From positions 1-44,502 of the forward strand of contig CABPWH010000007.1 of the NCBI GenBank assembly GCA_902461085.1: a stretch of DNA of 44,502 nucleotides, read 5' to 3'. A program made the position numbers and the translations under genes. The DNA is from an uncultured Collinsella sp. Lineage in GTDB: Bacteria > Actinomycetota > Coriobacteriia > Coriobacteriales > Coriobacteriaceae. The notes under the pieces are model-generated. The model was not told where the DNA came from. It saw only the letters and a list, made by a program, of their open reading frames with translations, and searched no databases. Positions 33,485-40,905 of the stretch are shown here, piece after piece; position 1 is the first letter of the stretch, and each line of letters opens with the position of its first letter.

Positions 33485-36262
33485 ATGATTCTCAACGGAC
33501 CGGGGATTAGCTACACCGAGCCCGACATCGGTTCGGAGTTCGTGCCGCCGCTGCCGGAGCATCCGCGCGAGGCCATCGTCAAGCTGTGCGAGCACTGCAC
33601 CAACCGCCTGCTGCATCGCGACGAGCTGCTGGGCTACGAGTACTGGTCGTTTGCCGAGGCCGCGACCGACGAGCAGGCCGAAGTGCTCTGCAAGATGAAG
33701 ATGCGCCGTCCCTATACGCTGTCCGAGATGGTCAAGCTCACCGGCATGCCCGAAGCCGATATCGAGAAGATGCTCGACGACATGAGCTACACGGGCCTGC
33801 TCGAGTACAACTGGGAAAACCCCGAGCGCGCCAAGCAATGGGTGTTGCCCATGCTGGTGCCGGGTTCCGCCGAGTTCCTCAACATGCGCGTGAGCCAGCT
33901 CGAGGAGCACCCGGTCTATGCCAAGTTCTTTGAGCAGGCGTCCAAGGGACCGCTGTCCAAGGCCACGCCGATGGTGCCGCCCGGAGGCGCCGGTATCGGC
34001 ATGCATGTCATTCCGGTCGAGAAGGCTATCGACGCCGCGAGCACCTCGGTGCCGATCGAGCATATCGAGCATTGGCTCGACAAATACGATGGCAAATATG
34101 CCGCTAGCACCTGCAGCTGCCGCGCGAGCCGTCGCGTGATGGGTGAGGGCTGCGCCGACGACCCCGCCGACTGGTGCATTGCCGTGGGCGATATGGCCGA
34201 CTATGTGGTTGAGACCGACCGCGGCCATTACGTGACGCGCGACGAGGTCTACGACATCCTGCGCCAGGCCGAGGACAACGGCTTTGTGCACCAGATCACC
34301 AATATCGACGGCGAGAACAAGATCTTCGCTATCTGCAACTGCAACGTCAACGTGTGTTATGCCCTGCGCACCTCGCAGCTGTTCAACACGCCCAACCTGT
34401 CGCGCTCGGCCTATGTCGCCAAGGTCGAGAAGGACAAGTGCGTTGCCTGCGGTCGCTGCGTTGAGGTGTGCCCGGCCGGCGCCGCCAAGCTGGGCCAGAA
34501 GCTCTGCAGCAAAAAGGCCGGCGGACAGGTGCCCGAGTATCCGCGCCAGGAGCTGCCCGACGCCACCAAATGGGATCACACCAAGTGGTCGCCCAACTAC
34601 CGCAACGACAACCGTATCGAGACGCATGAGTCCGGCACCGCTCCCTGCAAGACGGCCTGCCCTGCGCACGTTGCCGTTCAGGGCTATTTGAAGCTCGCGG
34701 CTCAGGGTCGCTATGACGAGGCCCTAGCACTCATTAAGCGCGAGAACCCGCTGCCCGCTATCTGCGGCCGTGTGTGCAACCGCCGCTGCGAGGACGCCTG
34801 CACCCGCGGCCGTGTGGACGCCGCCGTGGCCATCGACGAGGTCAAGAAGTTCATCGCCCAGCGCGATCTGGATGCCGCGACCCGCTACGTCCCGCCCGTG
34901 GTGACGCCGACGCGCGCTGGCGGCTTTGATCAGAAGATCGCCATCATCGGTGCCGGTCCGGCCGGCCTGTCCTGTGCTTTCTATCTGGCCGAGAAGGGCT
35001 ACAAGCCCGTCGTGTTCGAGAAGAACGAGCGCCCGGGTGGCATGCTCACCTATGGCATTCCCAGCTTTAAGCTGCAGAAGGACGTCATCGAGGCCGAGGT
35101 CGAGATCATTCGCCTGATGGGTGCCGAGTTCCGCTATGGCGTGGAGGTCGGTCGTGATGTGACGCTCGACGAGCTGCGCGAGCAGGGCTTTAAGGCCTTC
35201 TACGTTGCTATTGGCTGCCAGGGCGGCCGCCTTGCCGGTATTCCGGGCGAGGATGCCGAGGACGTGACCGTGGCCGTCGACTTCCTTCGCGAGGTTAACA
35301 GCGGCAAGATCGATACCCTGTCCGGCCGCACCATTGTGGTGGGCGGCGGCAACGTGGCCATCGACGTTGCCCGCAACGCCTGCCGTCTGGGCTCTGAGCA
35401 CGTTGAGATGTTCTGCCTGGAGAGCGAGGTCCAGATGCCCGCCAGCGAGGAGGAACGTCGCGAGGCCGTTGAGGACGGCGCTCACATCAGCTGCGGTTGG
35501 GGCCCCAAGGAGATTCACCTGGACGAGGCCGGTCGTGTGTGCGGTATCACCTTCAAGCGCTGCACGCGTGTCTTTGACGACGAGGGCCGTTTTGCGCCCG
35601 AGTACGACGAGAACGATCTGCGCCGTGTCGATGCCGACCGTGTCGTCATGTCGATTGGCCAGTCCATTGTGTGGGGCGACCTGCTGGCTGGCTCCAAGGT
35701 GGAGCTCGGCCGCGGCCAGGGCGCCCTTGCCGATCCCCAGACTTACCAGACCGCCGAACCCGACATCTTTGTGGGTGGTGACGTCTACACTGGCCCCAGC
35801 TTTGCCATCGACGCTATCGCCGCCGGCCACGAGGCCGCGGTGTCCATCCATCGCTTTGTGCAGCCGGGCTCCACGCTCACCATCGGCCGCAATCAGCGCC
35901 GCTACACCGCACTCGACCGCGACGACGTTGTGCTCGAGAGCTACGACAACGCGAGCCGCGAGGTTGCGCATGTGGACCGCGAACGCGAGAAGGCTGCGCC
36001 GTTTAGCGAGTATGTTGAGACCTTTACCGAGGAGCAGGTGCGCGCCGAGACCGCCCGCTGCCTGGGCTGCGGCGCCTCGATTGTCGACCCCAACAAGTGC
36101 ATCGGCTGCGGCCTGTGCACCACCAAGTGCGCGTTTGACGCCATCCATCTGGATCGCGACCGCCCCGAGTGCTCCACGATGGTCAAATACGAGCAAAAGC
36201 TCCCAAGCCTGGGCAAGTACGCGCTCAAGCGCGCCATCAAGATTAAGTTCGGTCGCAAGTAA
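33485..36262 (+). CDS. Multidomain Fe-S/FAD oxidoreductase (GltD-like core)
   Basis: A 925-residue fusion. The N-terminal 300 residues have CEHCTN, a small winged-helix-like stretch and several cysteines (CSCRAS, then CNCNVNVC). A 2Fe-S-type ferredoxin motif CVACGRCVEVCPAGA follows, then a GltD-like part: PCKTACPAHVAVQGYL and CGRVCNRRCEDAC, the FAD motif IAIIGAGPAGLSCAFYLA, the NAD(P) motif IVVGGGNVAIDVARNA, and a C-terminal ferredoxin domain (CIGCGLCTTKCAFDAI). It should pass electrons between NAD(P)H and low-potential acceptors. I chose ATG 33485 with GAAGGGA upstream. It is followed 30 bp later by hypA and is divergent from the TetR gene, likely its regulator. Confidence 0.88.
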   Translation: MILNGPGISYTEPDIGSEFVPPLPEHPREAIVKLCEHCTNRLLHRDELLGYEYWSFAEAATDEQAEVLCKMKMRRPYTLSEMVKLTGMPEADIEKMLDDMSYTGLLEYNWENPERAKQWVLPMLVPGSAEFLNMRVSQLEEHPVYAKFFEQASKGPLSKATPMVPPGGAGIGMHVIPVEKAIDAASTSVPIEHIEHWLDKYDGKYAASTCSCRASRRVMGEGCADDPADWCIAVGDMADYVVETDRGHYVTRDEVYDILRQAEDNGFVHQITNIDGENKIFAICNCNVNVCYALRTSQLFNTPNLSRSAYVAKVEKDKCVACGRCVEVCPAGAAKLGQKLCSKKAGGQVPEYPRQELPDATKWDHTKWSPNYRNDNRIETHESGTAPCKTACPAHVAVQGYLKLAAQGRYDEALALIKRENPLPAICGRVCNRRCEDACTRGRVDAAVAIDEVKKFIAQRDLDAATRYVPPVVTPTRAGGFDQKIAIIGAGPAGLSCAFYLAEKGYKPVVFEKNERPGGMLTYGIPSFKLQKDVIEAEVEIIRLMGAEFRYGVEVGRDVTLDELREQGFKAFYVAIGCQGGRLAGIPGEDAEDVTVAVDFLREVNSGKIDTLSGRTIVVGGGNVAIDVARNACRLGSEHVEMFCLESEVQMPASEEERREAVEDGAHISCGWGPKEIHLDEAGRVCGITFKRCTRVFDDEGRFAPEYDENDLRRVDADRVVMSIGQSIVWGDLLAGSKVELGRGQGALADPQTYQTAEPDIFVGGDVYTGPSFAIDAIAAGHEAAVSIHRFVQPGSTLTIGRNQRRYTALDRDDVVLESYDNASREVAHVDREREKAAPFSEYVETFTEEQVRAETARCLGCGASIVDPNKCIGCGLCTTKCAFDAIHLDRDRPECSTMVKYEQKLPSLGKYALKRAIKIKFGRK

Positions 36263-36292
36263 GTAGCCATAACGGGAACGGCGGAAGAAAAA

Positions 36293-36721
36293 GTGCATGA
36301 ATTGGGGATCGTTTACCACATCATTCGTGATGTCGAGAATGTAGCGCGCGCTCATGGCGTGCGTCGCGTTTCGAGCGTAACGTTGCTGTTGGGCGAGGTC
36401 TCGGGCGTCGTTCCCGACTTGCTGCTCGACGCTTGGCGCTGGGCAGCAGATAAAAAGCCTATCGCGCAGGGCGCGGAGCTTGTTGTGGAGCCCGTCGAGG
36501 CTGTGACGCATTGCGAGGCATGTGGCCGCGACTACGCGACGGTCGAGCACGGCAAGACCTGTCCCCATTGCGGTAGCGGCGAGACATACCTGCTGCAGGG
36601 CCAAGAGGTCATGATCAAACAGATCGAGACCCCCGAAGAGGATCCGGCAGACGCTGCTCCTGACGGCCTCTCCGACGCCCCCGATGCCGTCGACGCCGCC
36701 AACCCACTCCACATCGCCTAG
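36293..36721 (+). CDS. hypA: Nickel insertion protein HypA
   Basis: HypA delivers nickel to the hydrogenase large subunit with HypB. The 142-aa product begins MHELG, where His2 is the nickel ligand, and has the zinc site CEACG and CPHCG spaced as usual. Here the start codon is GTG 36293. The last 30 residues form an acidic Ala/Asp tail that is longer than in most HypA. It sits 30 bp after the oxidoreductase gene and far from hypCDEF (1980-7077); hypB is not in the window. GGAAGAAAAA acts as ribosome site. Confidence 0.95.
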   Translation: MHELGIVYHIIRDVENVARAHGVRRVSSVTLLLGEVSGVVPDLLLDAWRWAADKKPIAQGAELVVEPVEAVTHCEACGRDYATVEHGKTCPHCGSGETYLLQGQEVMIKQIETPEEDPADAAPDGLSDAPDAVDAANPLHIA

Positions 36722-36732
36722 GATTCCCTATA

Positions 36733-36799
36733 AGTTGCGGTGAAATAGTTCCTAAATCCAGCCTTCTGGCTCTTAAACAAGAACTATTCCACCGCAACT
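36733..36799. repeat. 67-bp palindromic element, copy 3
   Basis: Begins AGTTGCGGTGAAATAGTTCC and ends GAACTATTCCACCGCAACT, preceded by ATA. It keeps the same one-base arm asymmetry as copy 1 at 15364. It lies 11 bp after the hypA stop. Confidence 0.9.
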
Positions 36800-37126
36800 A
36801 TTTTGAGTGGTTTCATAGACCATAAGTCACGAAAATAGTCAAGCCATGTCTGTTTAAACAAAATAGCGGCAGTACAAGCGCATTCGCGCTTGCCTAAAAT
36901 CGATATTAATGAACAGCCTGCTTGTATCTGTAAAATGCTTGGCTTGATGAGCGACGCCTTGTCGTGTAATGAGTCAAAAAGCAGTAACGTAATCAACTTG
37001 TAACAAACCTAGACGTTTAAACAAATAATCCAACCTTTTGCGGATTTAGCTATAATTCCACAAACCAAACAGCTATACTCCTTTCATGTCGTGTAGGAAA
37101 TACGTAGACAAAAAGGAGGTTATGTG
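36800..37126 (+). promoter_or_regulatory. AT-rich leader and promoter region of the mannose-family PTS
   Basis: No gene. It holds two GTTTAAACAAA sites (36852 and 37017; the core palindrome GTTTAAAC is rare in GC-rich DNA), a small CAAGCGC/GCGCTTG hairpin at 36875-36892, and a TATAAT box at 37053-37058 with a weak -35. The repeated sites are candidate operators. The AAGGAGGT ribosome site is at 37113-37120. Confidence 0.45.
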
Positions 37127-38116
37127 ATGGTAAGTATTGTTCTTGCTAGCCACGGGGACTTGGCAGCTGGAATCAAGCAGACGGGCTCGATGGTCTTTGG
37201 CGATCAGCCGTCTGTTGCCGTGGTCTCGCTCGAGCCGAGCATGGGCCCCGACGACTTCCGTGCCAAGGTCGAGGAAGCAATCGCTTCCTTCGAAGACCAG
37301 GAGCAGGTGCTCTTCCTCGTTGATCTGTGGGGCGGCACGCCGTTCAACCAGATCAGCGGGCTCATCGAGGGCCACGATTCCTGGGCTATCGTCACCGGTG
37401 TCAACCTGCCTATGCTCATCGAGGCATATTCGCAGCGCTTTGACGCAAAGAACACTGCACATGCGATCGCAAAACATCTCGTGACTGAGGCTAAGGCTGG
37501 CGTGCGTGTCAAGCCCGAGTCTCTGGAGCCCGAGGAGAAGAAGCCGGCTGCGGCCGCCGCTGCTCCTGCAGGCGCCATCCCTCCGGGAACGGTCATCGGC
37601 GATGGGCACATCAAGATCGCCCACGTCCGTATCGACACCCGTCTGCTTCATGGTCAGGTGGCCACCACGTGGACCAAGCAGATCAACCCCAACCGCATCA
37701 TCGTGGTTTCCGACGGCGTTGCTCACGACGAGCTCCGTAAGACCATGATCGAGCAGGCTGCCCCTCCGGGAGTCCATGCCAACGTCGTGCCCATCAAGAA
37801 GATGGCCGAGGTCGTCAAGGACACGCGTTTTGGTGACACCAAGGCCATGCTGCTCTTCGAGAACCCGCAGGATCTGCTCAAGGCCATCGAGGCCGGCGTC
37901 GACATCAAGGAAGTCAACATCGGTTCCATGGCTCACTCCAAGGGCAAGGTCGTCGTCACCAACGCCGTCGCTATGGGCGATGACGACGTCAAGACTCTCG
38001 AGGCCCTCAAGGCCAAGGGCGTCAAGTTCGAGGTCCGCAAGGTTCCTTCGGATTCCTCCGAGGATCTCGACGCCATGTTGAAGAAAGCTAAGGCCGAACT
38101 GGCCGCTCAAGCATAG
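37127..38116 (+). CDS. PTS mannose-family transporter subunit IIAB
   Basis: A fused IIA-IIB component of a mannose/fructose/sorbose-type PTS, 330 residues. The IIA domain (1-125) has the phospho-histidine His9 in ASHGDLAAG; an Ala/Pro/Lys linker (130-155) leads to the IIB domain (160-330) with His175 in RIDTRLLHGQVATTW. Phosphate would pass from HPr to His9 to His175 to the incoming sugar. ATG 37127 has AAGGAGGT at good spacing. It starts an operon with IIC and IID. ManX-like in layout; the sugar cannot be told from sequence. Confidence 0.96.
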   Translation: MVSIVLASHGDLAAGIKQTGSMVFGDQPSVAVVSLEPSMGPDDFRAKVEEAIASFEDQEQVLFLVDLWGGTPFNQISGLIEGHDSWAIVTGVNLPMLIEAYSQRFDAKNTAHAIAKHLVTEAKAGVRVKPESLEPEEKKPAAAAAAPAGAIPPGTVIGDGHIKIAHVRIDTRLLHGQVATTWTKQINPNRIIVVSDGVAHDELRKTMIEQAAPPGVHANVVPIKKMAEVVKDTRFGDTKAMLLFENPQDLLKAIEAGVDIKEVNIGSMAHSKGKVVVTNAVAMGDDDVKTLEALKAKGVKFEVRKVPSDSSEDLDAMLKKAKAELAAQA

Positions 38117-38134
38117 TAAAGGAGGGTCCGATAC

Positions 38135-38953
38135 ATGTCTGCAATCACTATTCTGCTTGTTGCGATTGTCGCGTTGCTTGCCGGTATGGAAGGCATTCTG
38201 GATGAGTTCCAGTTCCATCAGCCGCTCGTGGCATGCACGCTTATCGGTCTCGTAACCGGTCACCTTCAGGAGGGTATCCTCCTGGGCGGTTCGCTCCAGA
38301 TGATGGCCCTTGGCTGGGCTAACGTCGGCGCCGCTGTCGCGCCTGACGCCGCTCTGGCCTCGGTCGCTTCTTCGATCATCATGGTGCTCGCCCTCAACGG
38401 TGGCGCCACCGATTCGGGTAAGGCCGTTACCACCGCTATCGCCGTCGCCGTCCCGCTGTCGGTCGCCGGTCTGTTCCTGACCATGATCTGCCGTACCATT
38501 GCTACCGCTATCGCTCACGCCATGGACGGTTGCGCCGAGAAGGGCGACTTCTCCGGCATCGAGCGCTGGCAGTACATTGCCATCCTTATGCAGGGCCTTC
38601 GTATCGCCATTCCGGCAGTGCTTCTGTGCGTCATCCCGGCCGAGGCCGTTACCAACGCGCTTAACGCTATGCCCGACTGGCTGTCCGGCGGCATGGCTGT
38701 CGGCGGCGGCATGGTCGCTTCCGTCGGTTACGCCATGGTCATCAACATGATGGCCACCAAGGAGACCTGGCCGTTCTTCGTCCTCGGCTTTGTCCTTGCT
38801 GCCATCCCTCAGCTCACGCTGATCGCCCTTGGTCTCATCGGCATCTCCCTTGCCCTCATCTACCTTGGCCTTAAGGATCTGGCCAAGCAGGGTGGCGGCA
38901 TGGGCGGTGGCTCCGGCGACCCGCTCGGCGACATTCTGAACGATTACGAGTAG
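38135..38953 (+). CDS. PTS mannose-family transporter subunit IIC
   Basis: A 272-residue membrane component with about six to eight hydrophobic segments, including the family block LGGSLQMMALGWANVGAAVA near residues 50-70 that lines the sugar pathway. It forms the translocation channel with IID. ATG 38135 has GGAGGG upstream, 18 bp after the IIAB stop. IID follows after a 16-bp gap. The Gly-rich C-terminus (GGGMGGGSGDPLGD) is unusual but plausible as a cytoplasmic tail. Confidence 0.96.
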   Translation: MSAITILLVAIVALLAGMEGILDEFQFHQPLVACTLIGLVTGHLQEGILLGGSLQMMALGWANVGAAVAPDAALASVASSIIMVLALNGGATDSGKAVTTAIAVAVPLSVAGLFLTMICRTIATAIAHAMDGCAEKGDFSGIERWQYIAILMQGLRIAIPAVLLCVIPAEAVTNALNAMPDWLSGGMAVGGGMVASVGYAMVINMMATKETWPFFVLGFVLAAIPQLTLIALGLIGISLALIYLGLKDLAKQGGGMGGGSGDPLGDILNDYE

Positions 38954-38969
38954 GAGGGGAGTGATACAT

Positions 38970-39890
38970 ATGGCAGAGAACAAGATTCAGCTCACCAAGG
39001 CTGACCGCAAGAAGGTTTGCTTCCGTCATCAGTTCCTTCAGGGCTCGTGGAACTACGAGCGTATGCAGAACGGCGGCTGGTGCTTCGCAATGATCCCTGC
39101 GATCAAGAAGCTCTACACCAGCAAGGATGACCAGATTGCCGCTCTTAAGCGCCACCTGGAGTTCTATAACACCCACCCCTATGTTTCCGCCCCCGTCATT
39201 GGCGTTACCCTCGCCCTCGAGGAGGAGCGCGCCAACGGTGCTCCGATCGATGACGTCGCCATCCAGGGCGTCAAGGTCGGTATGATGGGCCCGCTCGCCG
39301 GCGTCGGTGACCCCGTCTTCTGGTTCACCCTTCGCCCGATTCTGGGCGCTCTGGGCGCTTCCCTGGCCATGTCCGGCAGCATCGTCGGTCCGCTGCTGTT
39401 CTTCTTCGCGTGGAACATCATCCGTTACGCTTTCCTGTGGTACACGCAGGAGTTTGGCTACAAGGTCGGCTCCTCCATCGCCAAGGACCTCTCCGGTGGT
39501 CTGATGGGCAAGGTCACCGAGGGCGCTTCCATCCTGGGTATGTTCATCATCGGCGCCCTGGTCGAGCGCTGGGTGTCCATTTCCTTCACCCCGATCGTCT
39601 CCACGGTCAAGCAGTCTGCTGGTGCCTTTATCGACTGGGCTAGCCTGCCCTCCGGTTCCGAGGGTATCAAGGAAGCGCTGACGATGTACAACTCCGTCGG
39701 TGCTACCGCCCTTGATCAGATGAAGGTCACCACGCTTCAGGCCAACCTCGATCAGCTCATCCCCGGCCTTGCCGCCGTGTGCCTGACCCTGCTGGTCTGC
39801 AAGCTCCTCAAGAAGAAGGTCAGCCCGATCGTCATCATCCTGGCTCTCTTCGCCGTCGGCATCATCGGTCGCTTCTGCGGCTTCATGTAA
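38970..39890 (+). CDS. PTS mannose-family transporter subunit IID
   Basis: A 306-residue IID protein: cytoplasmic N-terminal part with SWNYERMQNGGWCFAMIPAI, then GPLAGVGDPVFWFTLRPI, and C-terminal membrane helices. I chose ATG 38970 over GTG 38961 because the GGAGGGGA ribosome site at 38953-38960 would touch the GTG. It closes the transporter operon; a hairpin terminator at 39947 separates it from the DUF956 gene, so that gene is reached by readthrough or its own promoter. Confidence 0.96.
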   Translation: MAENKIQLTKADRKKVCFRHQFLQGSWNYERMQNGGWCFAMIPAIKKLYTSKDDQIAALKRHLEFYNTHPYVSAPVIGVTLALEEERANGAPIDDVAIQGVKVGMMGPLAGVGDPVFWFTLRPILGALGASLAMSGSIVGPLLFFFAWNIIRYAFLWYTQEFGYKVGSSIAKDLSGGLMGKVTEGASILGMFIIGALVERWVSISFTPIVSTVKQSAGAFIDWASLPSGSEGIKEALTMYNSVGATALDQMKVTTLQANLDQLIPGLAAVCLTLLVCKLLKKKVSPIVIILALFAVGIIGRFCGFM

Positions 39891-39946
39891 GCACGTTTCG
39901 GCTTAAGACCGAGAATTGCTAGGCAAGGGCTTTTGAGCCATTGAAA

Positions 39947-39994
39947 CGGACCGCACCCGGTGGGTACACTGGATGCGGTCCGATTGTTTTTATT
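39947..39994 (+). terminator. Terminator or attenuator between IID and DUF956 genes
   Basis: CGGACCGCA pairs with TGCGGTCCG across an 18-base loop, followed by ATTGTTTTTATT. It is 57 bp after the IID stop and 17 bp before the next start. Confidence 0.8.
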
Positions 39995-40010
39995 GGAGGG
40001 CGAGGCGCGT

Positions 40011-40409
40011 ATGGCGCAATCTCAGAACAGCACGGTCGATCTGGCAACGCCGGCAACCTGCCTGATGGGGCTTACCAGCCACGGTAACGTAATGGTGGGC
40101 AATAAGGCGTTTGAGTACTATAACGAGCGCAATCCCGAGGATTATATTCAAATCCCGTGGGACGAGGTCGACTATATTGCCGCCGAGGTTTTACGCGGCA
40201 CCAAGAAGATCACGCGTTTTGCCATCTTCACCAAGGACAACGGTCACTTTACGTTTTCGACGCGCGACGACAAAGAGACGCTTCGTGCGGTCCGCAAGTA
40301 CGTCGACGAGGACAAGCTCGTGCGCTCGCCCGACTTCATCGATGTGACGGCCAAGGGCGCCAAGAGCATCCCCTCCGTTATCAAAAACCTCTTCCACAAA
40401 GGCAACTAG
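40011..40409 (+). CDS. DUF956 family protein, PTS-associated (ManO-like)
   Basis: A 132-residue soluble protein matching DUF956, a family found beside mannose PTS operons and named ManO in lactic acid bacteria. Recognisable blocks are TCLMGLTSHGNVMVGNKAFEYYN, IQIPWDEVDYIAAEV and FTFSTRDDKETLRAVRKY. I chose ATG 40011 with GGAGGG and GAGG upstream; the frame extends back to 39960 through the terminator, which makes the longer start unlikely. It may regulate the transporter, but the mechanism is not known. Placement after the terminator suggests lower or separate expression. Confidence 0.88.
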   Translation: MAQSQNSTVDLATPATCLMGLTSHGNVMVGNKAFEYYNERNPEDYIQIPWDEVDYIAAEVLRGTKKITRFAIFTKDNGHFTFSTRDDKETLRAVRKYVDEDKLVRSPDFIDVTAKGAKSIPSVIKNLFHKGN

Positions 40410-40426
40410 TCGTTGGGTAGTCGTTG

Positions 40427-40598
40427 GGGAAATATCATCCCGGTTTGAGCGCCTATTCTGGGATGCAGTTTCCGGAACAGGCTCAATTGGGAAACCATAT
40501 CCCGTTTCGAGCTCAAATTCCGGGTCGTAGTTTCCTAGAGAGGCCCCATCCGGAAAGCCCGTCCCAGATTTCGTCTGGATAGTGGGACACGCTTTCCG
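40427..40598. repeat. 172-bp triple-palindrome element, copy 3
   Basis: Three 48-bp palindromes at 40427-40474, 40489-40536 and 40551-40598 on the 62-bp period. The arms match GGAAANNGCRWCCC / GGGWYGCNNTTTCC with more deviations than in the other copies. It lies between the DUF956 gene and tRNA-Arg. Directly after it, TGTTCCACCGTAACT (40605-40619) looks like a decayed right arm of a 67-bp element. Confidence 0.85.
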
Positions 40599-40678
40599 GA
40601 AGGCTGTTCCACCGTAACTTCGAAGAGTGGCTATGCGCTGCATGGCAGTGGCGCAAATCTGCTACACTAGTACAACAT

Positions 40679-40754
40679 GCCTCCGTAGCTCAGGGGATAG
40701 AGCACCGCTCTCCTAAAGCGGGTGTCGACGGTTCGAATCCGCCCGGGGGCACCA
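40679..40754 (+). tRNA. tRNA-Arg, anticodon CCU
   Basis: The 76-nt cloverleaf has acceptor arms GCCTCCG/CGGGGGC, D arm with GCTCAGGGGATAGAGC, anticodon stem CCGCT/AGCGG with loop CTCCTAA (anticodon CCT), and T arm with TTCGAAT. The T stem has one A-C mismatch at the second pair. CCA is encoded at 40752-40754. It reads the AGG arginine codon, rare in this GC-rich genome. TACACT at 40663-40668 is a possible -10 box. Confidence 0.97.
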
Positions 40755-40764
40755 GAGGAATATC

Positions 40765-40797
40765 GAGCCCGGTACCGCTACGGTGCCGGGTTCTTTT
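40765..40797 (+). terminator. tRNA-Arg terminator
   Basis: CCCGGTACCG, loop CTA, CGGTGCCGGG, then TTCTTTT, about 10 bp after the tRNA. Confidence 0.9.
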
Positions 40798-40812
40798 GGT
40801 TCAATGCCATGT

Positions 40813-40853
40813 CAAAAACGAAGCGCCCGCTTGCTGGGGGAGCAAGCGGGCGC
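40813..40853 (-). terminator. pknB terminator
   Basis: GCGCCCGCTTGC and GCAAGCGGGCGC form a 12-bp stem; read on the minus strand it is followed by TTCGTTTTTG. It lies about 50 bp after the pknB stop. Confidence 0.9.
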
Positions 40854-40905
40854 CTGTGAGCGAATATGTTTGCGGCGAGAGCCGTGATGAGCGGTGGGGT
40901 GGCGA

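Noticed and set aside
39960..40010. Longer DUF956 N-terminus from 39960
   Set aside because: It would be translated through the terminator hairpin and has no ribosome site; ATG 40011 has one.
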